Below, in pieces: positions 53,037 through 61,801 of a stretch of DNA of 64,000 nt. The notes under the pieces were generated by a model. That model had not been told where the DNA came from. It worked only from the letters and a program-made list of their open reading frames with translations, and made no database searches. Numbering within the stretch: position 1 is the first letter of the stretch; the number at the start of each line of letters is the position of its first letter. The position numbers and the translations under genes are program-made. This DNA is from Martinezella tropici. Lineage in GTDB: Bacteria > Pseudomonadota > Alphaproteobacteria > Rhizobiales > Rhizobiaceae. The DNA is taken from positions 110,336 to 174,335 of the forward strand of contig NZ_QMKK01000021.1 of NCBI RefSeq assembly GCF_003287875.1. The letters run 5' to 3'.

Positions 53037-53969
53037 TCAAACCATCTGCCTGATCGCCGCCTGACGGGCGCGGATCACAGCCCAAAGGCCGATGGCGACC
53101 ATCGGAAGCGACAGTACCATGCCCATTGTCAGCCAGTTCGTGCCGAGCAGATAGCCGAGCTGTTCGTCAGGCTGACGGAAGAATTCGACAAAAATACGCG
53201 AGAAGGCGTAGCCGATGATAAAAATACCGCTGACCGTGCCTGGTTTCTTCAGTGCCAGCGCCCAGCGCGTAAGGGCAAAGAGAACGAGGAAGAGAATGAT
53301 GCCTTCGATGCCGGCTTCATAAAGCTGGCTCGGGTGGCGCGGGTCGGGACCTGCAGGGCAGACGCCGTTATGGGCAGCGATCACATGCGGGCTGCAGAAG
53401 ACCATGGCCCAGGGGACGTCCGTGACCCGTCCCCAAAGCTCGCCGTTGATAAAGTTGGCGATGCGGCCGAAGAAGAGGCCGACCGGCGCGGCTGCAGCGA
53501 CGATATCGAACAGGCTCCAGACCGGAATCCCGCTGCGTTTGGCAAATAAAAACATGGCGATGGTCGTGCCGATTAAGCCGCCATGGAAGGACATGCCACC
53601 TTTCCAGATCTGGACCGCGCGGATCGGATTGGCGATTACCTGATCGAGGTCGTAGAAGAGAATATAGCCGATGCGGCCGCCCAGAACGATGCCGAAGGCG
53701 ACCCACAGAATAAAGTCATCTAGGTGTTGGCGCGTCATCGGTGCGGTGTCGTTCAGCCAGAGCCTGCCGCTGTCGACCAGCCATCTTGCATAGAGCCATC
53801 CCAGCAGGATGCCCGCCACATAGGCGAGGCCGTACCAATGGACCGGGACGGGGCCGAGGTTGATAGCGATCGGATCGATATCAGGAAAAGGCAGGATGGC
53901 GGCGAGATTGGCGGATGTCAGCAAGATCGTCAGGCCCGTTGCAGCATGTTCCCGAAAGTACCGTGCCAT
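53037..53969 (-). CDS. lgt: Prolipoprotein diacylglyceryl transferase
   Basis: 310 residues, a polytopic inner-membrane enzyme that adds diacylglycerol to the lipobox Cys of prolipoproteins. Motifs: [17 protein letters not shown] (about 41-57), the signature [12 protein letters not shown] (about 97-108), [16 protein letters not shown] (about 167-182) and [12 protein letters not shown] (about 224). The start is uncertain: the ATG 53969 adds about 15-20 residues ahead of [13 protein letters not shown], and no good Shine-Dalgarno was seen for it or for TTG 53924. It is divergent from ubiK. Confidence 0.93.
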   Translation of the reverse strand: MARYFREHAATGLTILLTSANLAAILPFPDIDPIAINLGPVPVHWYGLAYVAGILLGWLYARWLVDSGRLWLNDTAPMTRQHLDDFILWVAFGIVLGGRIGYILFYDLDQVIANPIRAVQIWKGGMSFHGGLIGTTIAMFLFAKRSGIPVWSLFDIVAAAAPVGLFFGRIANFINGELWGRVTDVPWAMVFCSPHVIAAHNGVCPAGPDPRHPSQLYEAGIEGIILFLVLFALTRWALALKKPGTVSGIFIIGYAFSRIFVEFFRQPDEQLGYLLGTNWLTMGMVLSLPMVAIGLWAVIRARQAAIRQMV

Positions 53970-54165
53970 TTCGGAAATGTGCGCGGAACATGGCGTTCGC
54001 TATCGAAACGGTCAAGTCGTTTGTTGCTGCGTCCGTGATCCGGAGGGGCATTGTCCCGTCCTATCTCAATTTGCTTGCATCGGCCCCTTGGAAATCTTAC
54101 CTCAAGACTATCTGGCCCATATCGATGCCTGACCGTTGAGGGCCGACGGCCGCAAGGAGACTGCC

Positions 54166-54426
54166 ATGAGCACTGGACCGAACCGAATCCTGGATGAATT
54201 CGCCAAGCTGATGACCGATGCCGCCGGTGCTGCCCAGGGCGTGCGCCGCGAGATAGAGACGGCCTTCAATGCCCATGCGGAGCGTTGGCTGAACAGCATG
54301 GACATCGTCAAGCGCGAGGAATTCGAGGCCGTTCGCGAAATGGCGATCAAGGCGCGCGATGAGAACGATGCACTGCTCGCAAGAATCGAAGCGCTGGAAG
54401 CCAAGCTCGCTTCCAAGGGCAAGTAA
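54166..54426 (+). CDS. ubiK: Ubiquinone biosynthesis accessory factor UbiK
   Basis: 86 residues from ATG 54166, preceded by AAGGAG. The BMFP/UbiK domain is helical: NRILDEFAKLMTDAAGAAQG (about 5-24), then a C-terminal coiled coil VKREEFEAVREMAIKARDEN. It binds membranes and the Ubi metabolon to help ubiquinone assembly. It is followed by its own terminator and is divergent from lgt, as in other alphaproteobacteria. Confidence 0.88.
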   Translation: MSTGPNRILDEFAKLMTDAAGAAQGVRREIETAFNAHAERWLNSMDIVKREEFEAVREMAIKARDENDALLARIEALEAKLASKGK

Positions 54427-54815
54427 GTTCGATCTTCGCCCGCTGACCGGTGCGGCACCCGCTTGCCGCACCTTTTTCCTCTGAAAATTTCCGTCTGTTT
54501 TTCCACTTGTGGACATAGGCAAAAAAGCCAATCGCCAGAGTCGGTTATGACTCCCTTCTGAATAGACGTCGGAAGAGCTTTCCACAGTGCCGTTTCCAAA
54601 ATCGATGCTCAGGGGCTGGCATGCCGGGCATGCCGCTATACACTGATTTTAAATGATGATTCGAAACGGACTTGGTAAGCCCCGGGCATGGTGGAAGCGT
54701 TAGTCTGGCAGCCGTTCAACATCATCCCGAATATGTTTCCGGAGTAAAACTGTTTGCGTTCTTTCAGTGTTGGGTCACGGGAAAACTGCAATCGTTCCGG
54801 TCAAGAAGGTGCTGC
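54427..54815. other. 389-bp intergenic region after ubiK
   Basis: After the ubiK terminator the region is unremarkable, but it holds a small palindrome TCCACTTGTGGA (near 54500) and a TTTCCACAG (near 54578), which resemble weak DnaA-box halves. There are not enough boxes to call an origin. The promoter of the ybjN-proC-csaA group should be here, but I could not assign it with confidence. Confidence 0.4.
54449..54477 (+). terminator. Rho-independent terminator of ubiK
   Basis: GGTGCGGCA (54449-54457) pairs perfectly with TGCCGCACC (54464-54472), 9 bp with a 6-base loop, followed by TTTTT (54473-54477). Confidence 0.85.
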
Positions 54816-55316
54816 ATGAGCCTTATGGAAATGGAAGTCGAACGACAATCGAATCCGGTCGACATGATCGAGTTCGTTGCTGCCAATAACGACTGGTCGT
54901 TCGAGCGGTCGGGCGAGGATGAAATCGCCATGACGGTCGAAGGGCGATGGACCGATTATCACGTCTCTTTTTCCTGGATGGAGGAGTTCGAGGCGCTGCA
55001 CATAGCCTGCGCATTCGATGTCAAGGTTCCCGATCCGCGTGTCAACGAGGTGATCAAGCTCTTGTCCTGCATCAACGGACAGGTGCTGATGGGTCATTTC
55101 GATCTTTGGCGTCAGGAAGATATCGTCATCTTCCGGCAGTCGCTCTTGCTGTCCGGCGGGGCCGAGCCCACCAACCGGCAGGTGGAAGTGCTGCTTTCCA
55201 ATGCGCTTGACACCTGCGAGGCCTACTATCAGGCTTTCCAATTCGTGGTATGGTCCGGGCTTGACGCGAACCGCGCCATGGAAGCCGTGCTTTTCGAAAC
55301 GGTGGGCGAAGCGTGA
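54816..55316 (+). CDS. YbjN-domain protein
   Basis: 166 residues from ATG 54816 (MSLMEMEVERQSNPVDMIEF). The YbjN fold is a type III secretion chaperone-like alpha/beta domain: NDWSFERSGEDEIAMTVEGR (about 25-44), LHIACAFDVKVP and the C-terminal VLLSNALDTCEAYYQAFQFV. YbjN affects stress and surface traits in enterics; the alphaproteobacterial members are uncharacterised. It lies one base before proC (stop TGA then C and ATG), so the two are co-expressed. Confidence 0.85.
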   Translation: MSLMEMEVERQSNPVDMIEFVAANNDWSFERSGEDEIAMTVEGRWTDYHVSFSWMEEFEALHIACAFDVKVPDPRVNEVIKLLSCINGQVLMGHFDLWRQEDIVIFRQSLLLSGGAEPTNRQVEVLLSNALDTCEAYYQAFQFVVWSGLDANRAMEAVLFETVGEA

Positions 55317-55317
55317 C

Positions 55318-56157
55318 ATGACAGGTCAATCATCCGCCAATACATTCGTATCCTCCGGGCCGATCGTGCTGATCGGCGCGGGGAATATGGGTGGCGCCCT
55401 GCTGACGGGATGGCTGAAGAACGGTGTGCCGGGATCGTCTGTCATCGTCGTCGATCCCAATCCGGCCGAAGCGATGCGGAAAATGATCGTGGATGCGGGT
55501 GCCAGCCATGTCACCGAAGCTCCAGCCGGGCTGACGGCTGGCGTTCTTTTCATTGCCGTCAAACCCCAGCTCATGGATGCGGTCCTGCCGCCGCTCAGAT
55601 CGCTTGTGGGCGAGGGGACGGTCGTCGTCTCCATTGCCGCGGGCAAGACGCTCTCCTCGCTTCAACGGCACCTTGGAGAGGCGGCGATGGTGCGAGCCAT
55701 GCCGAATACGCCCGCCATGGTTGGACGGGGCGTGACCGGGGCTTTCGCGAATGCCGACGCGAGCGATCGCCAGCGGCAGCTGGTTCACAACCTGTTGAAA
55801 GTGTCCGGCCCCGTTGAGTGGGTGCCTGAAGAGGCCGACATCGACTCGGTGACCGCGGTTTCGGGCAGCGGACCTGCCTATGTTTTCTATCTCGTCGAAT
55901 GCATGGCGGAGGCGGGCCGGAAGCTCGGCCTGCAGGCGGACCTCGCCATGCGGCTTGCACGGGAAACCGTCGCGGGGGCTGGTGAACTGTTGCACCAGTC
56001 TCCCGACGACGCTTCGCGCCTGCGCCAGAACGTGACGTCTCCCGGCGGGACGACCGCTGCGGCGCTCGGCGTGCTGATGGCGGAAGACGGCATGCAGCCA
56101 TTGTTCGATGCGGCCCTGGAAGCGGCCCGCAAACGGGCACAGGAACTGGCCGGCTGA
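55318..56157 (+). CDS. proC: Pyrroline-5-carboxylate reductase
   Basis: 279 residues from ATG 55318. It reduces pyrroline-5-carboxylate to proline with NAD(P)H. The Rossmann motif is VLIGAGNMGGALLTGWL (about 17-33). The catalytic/dimer helix holds AVSGSGPAYVFYLVECMAEA (about 179-198), and the C-terminal signature is TSPGGTTAAALGVL (about 240-253). It is cytosolic, downstream of ybjN and 16 bases ahead of csaA; the ATG was fixed by the family N-terminus. Confidence 0.96.
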   Translation: MTGQSSANTFVSSGPIVLIGAGNMGGALLTGWLKNGVPGSSVIVVDPNPAEAMRKMIVDAGASHVTEAPAGLTAGVLFIAVKPQLMDAVLPPLRSLVGEGTVVVSIAAGKTLSSLQRHLGEAAMVRAMPNTPAMVGRGVTGAFANADASDRQRQLVHNLLKVSGPVEWVPEEADIDSVTAVSGSGPAYVFYLVECMAEAGRKLGLQADLAMRLARETVAGAGELLHQSPDDASRLRQNVTSPGGTTAAALGVLMAEDGMQPLFDAALEAARKRAQELAG

Positions 56158-56173
56158 ATTTTGAAGGCAAGAG

Positions 56174-56515
56174 ATGACGGAAGAAATCACTTACGGCGAT
56201 TTCGAGCGGGTGGACATCCGCGTCGGCACGATCCTCGAAGCGGAGACTTTTCCGGAAGCGCGCAAGCCCGCTTACAAGCTCAAGATCGATTTCGGGCCGG
56301 AAATCGGTATCAAGCGCTCCTCTGCGCAGATCACCGTGCATTATACGCCGGAAACTCTTGTTGGCCGGCAAGTGCTGGCCGTCGTCAATTTTCCGCCGCG
56401 TCAGATCGGGCCGGTTCGTTCCGAGGTGCTGACCCTCGGCTTCGAAGACGAATCCGGCGCGATCGTGTTGGCCGCGGTGACCCAGCCGGTGCCGAACGGC
56501 AAGAAGATGATGTGA
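56174..56515 (+). CDS. csaA: CsaA-like tRNA-binding protein
   Basis: 113 residues, an OB-fold EMAP-II/TrbP-type tRNA-binding domain. DFERVDIRVGTILEAETFPE (about 9-28) is the beta-strand lead, IKRSSAQITVHY and VLAVVNFPPRQIGPVRSEVL (about 67-86) complete it. B. subtilis CsaA has export-chaperone activity; here the fold and tRNA binding are what sequence supports. AAGGCAAGAG precedes the ATG. It follows proC by 16 bases in the same operon. Confidence 0.92.
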   Translation: MTEEITYGDFERVDIRVGTILEAETFPEARKPAYKLKIDFGPEIGIKRSSAQITVHYTPETLVGRQVLAVVNFPPRQIGPVRSEVLTLGFEDESGAIVLAAVTQPVPNGKKMM

Positions 56516-56523
56516 AAGTGTTA

Positions 56524-56703
56524 CCTTCGCCCCAGCGGGGAGAGGGTCGCGCGTAGGCGCGGGGTGAGGGGCGTTGCCGGGAAAGCGGCCTTTCATTTGT
56601 GCTCAAGCCTGCGTCGCTTTGCTCGGCCGCCCTCTCATCCGAGCTGTCGCTATTTCGCTTTGCTCAATCGTTCCAGCCCACCTTCTCCCCGCTGGGGCGA
56701 AGG
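56524..56703. repeat. 180-bp inverted-repeat intergenic element (MITE/RIME-like)
   Basis: CCTTCGCCCCAGCGGGGA at the left end (from 56524) is matched in reverse complement by the right end at 56681-56703; 22 of 23 positions agree. The interior has a GGTCGCGCGTAGGCGCGGGG hairpin and no ORF. It fills the whole csaA to DUF1349 gap. This is the form of the mosaic or MITE-like elements scattered between rhizobial genes; no second copy is in the window. Confidence 0.6.
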
Positions 56704-56706
56704 CGC

Positions 56707-57288
56707 TCAGTGAATATCCCGTGATACTGGGTCGGTCAGGCTGAAATGGAGGAACTCCGCCTCGAAGCCTTCACGCTGCGGCGAGCAGAAGGCCGGGCCG
56801 ACTAATAGGTCCTCTAACGTCGGATCGAACCAGGCGAGCCTTGCCATGCGCCACTCGCTCATCCGGTCGGTGCGGTATTGGATGAAGAGGGCATCCCCGT
56901 TGCGCGTGACCCGCGCGGATATGGCGTCGAAGTCGTGATCGAGCCGGAAAGCGGACCAGTCGGAATTGCCGTTGGTGACGACGACGCTGAAATGCTTGGC
57001 GCCGTCGGTATATTCGATCCCGCATTTCATCCAATGCCTGGCGTCGTGGCGGACCATGAGGCCGGCTTGATCGTAAAGCTCTCGATAATGTCCGATGAAC
57101 GTCACCTCGGCGGTGAAATCGCCACGGCGGGGCATTCCGAGAAAATGGCCGTCGTCGCGATGGAAGCCGTAATAGGTTTCCTGCCAGAAATCGGTCTTGC
57201 TGCCGGAGCGGACGAATAGCCGGCCCTGGTTCATTTCCCACAGCGGCGGTGCGTTCAGCCAGTGCATGCCATCAATATCGATCGGCAT
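56707..57288 (-). CDS. DUF1349 protein
   Basis: 193 residues from ATG 57288 (GAGGGGGAC upstream). The DUF1349 fold is a concanavalin/lectin-like beta sandwich: RSGSKTDFWQETYYG (about 29-43), YDQAGLMVRHDARHWMKCGI (about 72-91) and the C-terminal EGFEAEFLHFSL. Members are mostly cytosolic and their ligand is unknown; carbohydrate binding is a guess from the fold. It is 11 bases after the histidine kinase stop and so probably co-transcribed with that two-component system. Confidence 0.85.
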   Translation of the reverse strand: MPIDIDGMHWLNAPPLWEMNQGRLFVRSGSKTDFWQETYYGFHRDDGHFLGMPRRGDFTAEVTFIGHYRELYDQAGLMVRHDARHWMKCGIEYTDGAKHFSVVVTNGNSDWSAFRLDHDFDAISARVTRNGDALFIQYRTDRMSEWRMARLAWFDPTLEDLLVGPAFCSPQREGFEAEFLHFSLTDPVSRDIH

Positions 57289-57299
57289 AAATGTCCCCC

Positions 57300-58682
57300 T
57301 CAAGCAGGAATGCGGATCGTTGCGCGCAAGCCCCCGAGCGGGCTGTCGCCGAGCGTGACATTGCCGCCATGGCTGCGGGCTATATCGCGTGCGATGGCAA
57401 GGCCGAGGCCCGTGCCTGACTTGTCGAGATTGCGCGCGGTATCCAGCCGGAAGAACGGCTTGAAGACGTCGTCTCGCGCTTCGACAGGTATGCCGGGTCC
57501 GTCGTCGTCGAAGACGATCGTCAGCCATTTGGCGCTGTGCCGGGCCTCGACGCGGAGGCTGTTGGCATAGCGGCGGGCGTTGGTGGCGAGATTGGTCACC
57601 AGGCGCGTAAAGGCATTGGGCCGGACGGAGATCTCATCGTCGCCGTCGATGGAGAAGCTCATGGATTTGCCATGCAGCGTGAAGTCCTGTCGGATCTTTT
57701 CAAGGATATCGCTGAGTTTGAATTGACCGACATCTTCCTCCGCCTCGCCGCGGGCGAAGGCCATATAGCCCTCGAGCATGCTCTGCATGTCCTCGACATC
57801 CTCGCTGAGGCCGACAAGATCGGGATTGTCGCCGACAAGGGCGAGCTGCAGCTTGAAACGGGTCAGCACCGTCCGAAGGTCATGGCTGACGCCGGAGAGC
57901 ATGGCCGTGCGCTGCTCGATCTGCCGTTCGATGCGCTCGCGCATCAGGATGAAGGCGAGGCCGGCGCGGCGTATCTCGTCGGCCCCGCGGGGGGAATAGT
58001 TTTCCAGCCGCTGTCCCTTGCCGAAGCTTTCCGCGGCCTGAGCCAGCGCCAGGATCGGGCGGATCTGGCCGCGCAGGAAAAGCACGGCGATGCCGATCAG
58101 CACCAGCGAGGTGCCGACCATCCACAGAATGAAGATATGAGTATTGGAGGCATAGGTCTGGCTGCGCTTGGCGAAGACGCGCAGCACCTTGTCGGGCAGC
58201 TTGATGCGGATCTCGACCAGGCTGGAATTGCCGACGGTGTCGATCCAGAAGGGCAGGTTGATCTGATCGCGGATCTCATCGCTCAGAATGCCATCCAGGA
58301 TCGAGAAGAACGGCTTTTCGGCAGGCGGCGGCAGTTCACCACCCGGTTCGATCGAAATGGCCAGATCGAGCTTCTGGCGTGCCATCTGGGTGACAGCGGA
58401 ATAGTCGGCATCCTGCGGATAGGTCTGGATGATGCTGATGATGGCGGCGATGTCGCGTGTGGTCGCCATCGACAGCCGCTGCGTCACCATCTGCCAGTGG
58501 CGCTCCATGAAGACGACGGTGACGACTGCCTGCAGGATGATCATCGGCAGGATGAAGATCAGCAGCGAACGCGCATAGAGACCGGTTGGGAGAACATACC
58601 GGCGCAGCCAGCGCGTCAGCCACCGGAATCCGTTGGAAGGCGTGTGGTCCTGGTCGCGCCTGATCGAATCGAAAGTCACCAT
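57300..58682 (-). CDS. EnvZ-type sensor histidine kinase
   Basis: 460 residues. Helices at about 38-60 and 180-200 bracket a periplasmic sensor; a HAMP linker leads to the H-box SGVSHDLRTVLTRFKLQL (phospho-His about 255). N, G1 and G2 boxes follow (NLATNARRYA, DDDGPGIP, GTGLGLAIA). The usual Pro after SHDLRT is Val, which alters the helix at the phosphorylation site but is probably normal in this rhizobial branch. It phosphorylates the OmpR-type regulator upstream. The stimulus is unknown. Confidence 0.9.
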   Translation of the reverse strand: MVTFDSIRRDQDHTPSNGFRWLTRWLRRYVLPTGLYARSLLIFILPMIILQAVVTVVFMERHWQMVTQRLSMATTRDIAAIISIIQTYPQDADYSAVTQMARQKLDLAISIEPGGELPPPAEKPFFSILDGILSDEIRDQINLPFWIDTVGNSSLVEIRIKLPDKVLRVFAKRSQTYASNTHIFILWMVGTSLVLIGIAVLFLRGQIRPILALAQAAESFGKGQRLENYSPRGADEIRRAGLAFILMRERIERQIEQRTAMLSGVSHDLRTVLTRFKLQLALVGDNPDLVGLSEDVEDMQSMLEGYMAFARGEAEEDVGQFKLSDILEKIRQDFTLHGKSMSFSIDGDDEISVRPNAFTRLVTNLATNARRYANSLRVEARHSAKWLTIVFDDDGPGIPVEARDDVFKPFFRLDTARNLDKSGTGLGLAIARDIARSHGGNVTLGDSPLGGLRATIRIPA

Positions 58683-58704
58683 CGCCTGATCCCGCTGGCC
58701 GATC

Positions 58705-59406
58705 TCAGTCTATGCTCAGGCGGTAGCCTATGCCACGCACCGTCTGCAGCCAGATAGGGTTGGCCGGATCGTCTTCAATCTTGCGACGCAGCCTGTTGAT
58801 CTGCACGTCGATGGTCCGTTCGCCCACCTCGGCATCGCTGCCGATCAACTCATGACGCGGGATCGTCTCGCCGGCGCGCTTCGCGAAGAGCAGCATGATT
58901 TCCTGCTCGCGGTCGGTCAGGCGGATGAGTTCCGCCGCCTTTTTGAGTTCCTTGCGGGTCAGCGAAAACGTATAGGGGCCGAACATGACGAGCTCGATCT
59001 TCGGGGAATCGGCGGGAGTATTGCGCCGAAGTATGTTGTTGATGCGCAGCACCAGCTCGCGCGGATCGAAGGGCTTCGGCAGATAATCGTCCGCGCCGGC
59101 CTCGAGGCCCGCTATGCGGGAGTCGGCTTCGGCAAGCGCCGTCAGCATGATGATCGGAATGTTCTTGATGGCGCGCAGGCTCGATGTCAGCGTGATCCCG
59201 GATTCGCCGGGCATCATCACATCCATGATGATGAGGTCGAAATCGAGCCCTTCCAGTTTGCGGCGGGCCTCGGCGCCGTCGGCGGCAGCCGTCACCCGGA
59301 AACCCTTCTCCATCAGGTAGCGGTTGAGGAGGGCGCGGATACGCGTGTCGTCATCCACGACCAGAAGATGTGCTGCATCATCCGAGATTGCTGTTTTTGT
59401 CGTCAT
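58705..59406 (-). CDS. OmpR-family response regulator
   Basis: 233 residues. The receiver domain has DDDTR (about 20), the phospho-Asp in LIIMDVMMPGESGI (about 60) and the Lys in YLPKPFDP (about 112). The C-terminal winged-helix DNA-binding domain has GERTIDVQINRLRRKIEDDP (about 195-214) and LQTVRGIGYRL. It is the partner of the downstream kinase, 22 bases away. The target genes are not evident. A petR-like annotation is sometimes used for this type; I do not assign it. Confidence 0.92.
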   Translation of the reverse strand: MTTKTAISDDAAHLLVVDDDTRIRALLNRYLMEKGFRVTAAADGAEARRKLEGLDFDLIIMDVMMPGESGITLTSSLRAIKNIPIIMLTALAEADSRIAGLEAGADDYLPKPFDPRELVLRINNILRRNTPADSPKIELVMFGPYTFSLTRKELKKAAELIRLTDREQEIMLLFAKRAGETIPRHELIGSDAEVGERTIDVQINRLRRKIEDDPANPIWLQTVRGIGYRLSID

Positions 59407-59482
59407 TCGATCCGTCTCGATCCTGTCCTACCCATAGATTGAGATGAGGCACTCCCGCCGGCCCCCCCGGTCTGGATTGCCG

Positions 59483-59953
59483 TCACTTCTCGGTCTGCAT
59501 TCCCCTCAGGAAGCGTTTCACACTTTCGCGCGTCGCTTCCGATGCGCCTTCGAATGCCCGTTCAATGCGGCGCGATTGCGGCTCGGCCAGCGCCAGAGCC
59601 AGATCGCGGCCGGCCCGCGTGGGGTACAGCTTTCGCTGCCGCCGATCCTCCGGACCGGCAACCTGCCGAATATAACCCGAATCGATCAATTGTTTGAGAA
59701 CCCGCGCCAAACTCTGTTTGGTGATCTGCAATGTTTCCAGAAGGTCCGCAACAGTCATGCCGGGTTCGCGGTTAACGAAATGGACGACGCGATGATGAGC
59801 GCGCCCGAAGCCGCTCTTGACGAGAATTTGGTCCGGATCCGAAACGAAATCGCGGTAGGCGAAGAAAAGAAGCTCGATCACCTCGAAATCAATGCTTCCC
59901 GCATTTCGCATCGGTGTTTCCAGCAGCTCCATCTTTGCCGCGTTCTGGCTCAT
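59483..59953 (-). CDS. MarR-family transcriptional regulator (LdtR-like)
   Basis: 156 residues from ATG 59953. The winged helix is TVADLLETLQITKQSLARVL (about 60-79) followed by VAGPEDRRQRKLYPT, the wing. The N-terminal FEVIELLFFAYRDFVSDPD (about 16-34) resembles the LdtR subgroup of Rhizobiales, which controls cell-wall L,D-transpeptidase genes and responds to small ligands. This subgroup assignment is from memory. It lies upstream of the response regulator on the same strand, and an inverted repeat lies just before it. Confidence 0.82.
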   Translation of the reverse strand: MSQNAAKMELLETPMRNAGSIDFEVIELLFFAYRDFVSDPDQILVKSGFGRAHHRVVHFVNREPGMTVADLLETLQITKQSLARVLKQLIDSGYIRQVAGPEDRRQRKLYPTRAGRDLALALAEPQSRRIERAFEGASEATRESVKRFLRGMQTEK

Positions 59954-60006
59954 CTGTCGTGGCACCCTGGCACTTCCTTTCCAATTTTGGAGCATCGGGG
60001 AAACTT

Positions 60007-60045
60007 ACGTAAAAATATGTCAGCTTCGTTGACGCATTTTTACGC
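60007..60045. promoter_or_regulatory. Candidate MarR operator (inverted repeat)
   Basis: CGTAAAAATATGTCA (60008-60022) and TGACGCATTTTTACG (60030-60044) are inverted arms differing at two positions, with a 7-base centre. The site lies about 55-90 bases before the MarR gene, the position expected for autorepression. It is AT-rich against a GC-rich background. Confidence 0.5.
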
Positions 60046-60407
60046 CATCGACTGTTTTCACACAATTGCCGCACGGCGCAAGCGACGTTGCCGCATCGGA
60101 AATCAGACCTGCGGTCCCGCCAAATTCCAATATATCTCGTATTGTCCCCTGCTGCATCTCGTGGATAGAGCGCGGTGGAAGCGATAATCAACCCCCGATG
60201 TGACGGTGAAGGCGATCTTTGCGGGCATGGCGGGGAGAGAGGCCGTATGAATGCAAACGAATGGCGGCATTCGATGCGGCTCTGTCGAGATTCGCTGCGA
60301 TCCCCATTCCGAGGCGCAGATGGGTGGGGGCCGATACCGGGTGTACCAGCATGAGAATCGGCACAAGCCGGACAAGTTGCTCCGCCGGCCTGTGCGATTT
60401 GATGAAC
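60046..60407. other. Intergenic stretch without a recognised gene
   Basis: Between the MarR operator and the small membrane protein gene I see no ORF with coding character, no terminator with a T-tract and no tRNA. Short plus-strand ORFs (60219-60662, 60251-60490) start in this gap and look like shadows of the minus-strand gene. Confidence 0.4.
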
Positions 60408-60671
60408 TTACGACTTGCGGCCGAGAACCGCGCCGACGATGGCGGAAAGCACGCCGCCGGCGATCAGCGAGGATATGCCTTGCGCAATGAGGCCGGTAAG
60501 GGCTTCGCTGCCGATCAGATTAAGGATCAGACCGCCGCCGAGACCGCCAATGGCACCTGCGATCGTTCTTGCAACAAGGTTTATCCCTTCCTGCTTCAAA
60601 ACGGCACTCGCGGCGTTGCCACCGATCGCACCGGCTATCAATTGCGTGATGATAGGCCCTAAACTTTCCAT
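60408..60671 (-). CDS. Small Gly-rich hydrophobic protein
   Basis: 87 residues, nearly all hydrophobic or small: LIAGAIGGNAASAVL, then RTIAGAIGGLGGGLILNLIG and SSLIAGGVLSAIVGAVLGRK. Several GxxxG-like repeats suggest packed membrane helices. AAGGGTAG precedes the ATG. I do not recognise a function; holin-like, bacteriocin-like or membrane-stress roles are all open. It is alone, with 249 bases to the SH3-domain gene upstream. Confidence 0.6.
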   Translation of the reverse strand: MESLGPIITQLIAGAIGGNAASAVLKQEGINLVARTIAGAIGGLGGGLILNLIGSEALTGLIAQGISSLIAGGVLSAIVGAVLGRKS

Positions 60672-60920
60672 GACTACCCTTCTCCCATTGCTCCGGAAGA
60701 CACTCCCGGATCCCCTCTCGTCGCATCCCGGATTGCTGCAGCAGGAAGCGGCGATAATCCTCAGTGGATATTAGAGTTACATCAAGCAAGGATCGCTGCA
60801 AATAGAAGGGCAACCCAAACGGGAGAATTCTGCAATAATTTCAGGGGAAATTCGCTATGTGTGCCTGCGGCCGGATAGCCGCAAGCCAATTTCGCCATCT
60901 TGTTCGGCTTTGCGGCCGAA

Positions 60921-61553
60921 TCAGCGATAGACGTAGACGACGCGACGCGTCCCTGGATCGACCAGGACCGGCTGGTTATTCACTTCGACATAGCTGTACC
61001 GATAGTCTGGAATCCGGTGCACCTCCACGCTTTGCGGAACCGTGGCGCCGACGACCAGGTCGCCGTTCAGCTGGACCGTATCGACCGGATTGTCATCGAT
61101 ATAGCTTCGGATTTCCTCAGGCGGCGTGATCGCCACCACATTGCCCTTCTCGACGGGGCCGAGCAATTGGTCATCCGGGCTAGGCTGCGCGGCCTGGACG
61201 CTGCCGGTCGTAACGGAATCGGTCTGTTCGTAGGTGATGGTGGGAATGCCGAGATCGTCGCGATGGTCCTGGACGACCACCGATGCACCGTTCTGTTCGA
61301 CGCTGAGATACTGGGCATAGACCCAGCCTCGCATGCCGTTGACATCGACACGGCACCAGCGGCTGCCTTCGATGCAGCCATCCAGCGTGGCCTCGGATCC
61401 GCGCGTTGCGACGCCGACGGTCGGGAATTCCGCGCCCGGGCCGGAGCGAACTTCAATGTCGGTGGCGGTGGTTGCCGACATTTCAGCCTGGGCCAAGCCC
61501 GCGCTGCCAGCAAGAATGACACCGGCCAGCAGCGTGTTTCTCTTCAAGGACAT
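60921..61553 (-). CDS. Secreted SH3b / DUF1236 protein
   Basis: 210 residues. A signal peptide (MSLKRNTLLAGVILAGSAG) is followed by a bacterial SH3 domain (TDIEVRSGPGAEFPTVGVAT, about 32-51, through RVDVNGMRGWVYAQYL) containing a possible Cys pair. The C-terminal DUF1236 domain (YIDDNPVDTVQLNGDLVVGA, then VPQSVEVHRIPDYRYSYVEV) follows. SH3b domains commonly bind peptidoglycan, so a periplasmic or cell-wall role is likely. The acidic linker is variable. It is monocistronic and divergent from the MBL gene. Confidence 0.85.
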   Translation of the reverse strand: MSLKRNTLLAGVILAGSAGLAQAEMSATTATDIEVRSGPGAEFPTVGVATRGSEATLDGCIEGSRWCRVDVNGMRGWVYAQYLSVEQNGASVVVQDHRDDLGIPTITYEQTDSVTTGSVQAAQPSPDDQLLGPVEKGNVVAITPPEEIRSYIDDNPVDTVQLNGDLVVGATVPQSVEVHRIPDYRYSYVEVNNQPVLVDPGTRRVVYVYR

Positions 61554-61801
61554 TGGTTCTCTCCTTCTGGCCTCTAAAGACCTACCTTCAACGTTTCGGC
61601 TGCTTCAGTGTTCCGGCTGGCCTGTCTTGATGGCGCTATCGTTGAATGAATGCACATTTAAGTGTTTGAATTTTATATATTTACTCGCCGTTCTGCGGGT
61701 CGGAGATCGGCTTTCGCACCGCTTTGAAGCCGGTGGGGGCTGTTTTGCTTGAGGTTTGCGGCTATATCCGCAGCAGGATGATCAAACAGACGAGGCGCTC
61801 C

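Noticed and set aside
54490..54590. DnaA-box-like TCCACTTGTGGA and TTTCCACAG
   Set aside because: Only two imperfect matches, no AT-rich unwinding region and no dnaA, parA/B or hemE-type origin context; not enough for an origin.
60219..60662. 147-codon plus-strand ORF opposite the small Gly-rich protein
   Set aside because: Arg/Ala-rich composition and overlap with a minus-strand ORF that has a good ribosome site and clear hydrophobic pattern.
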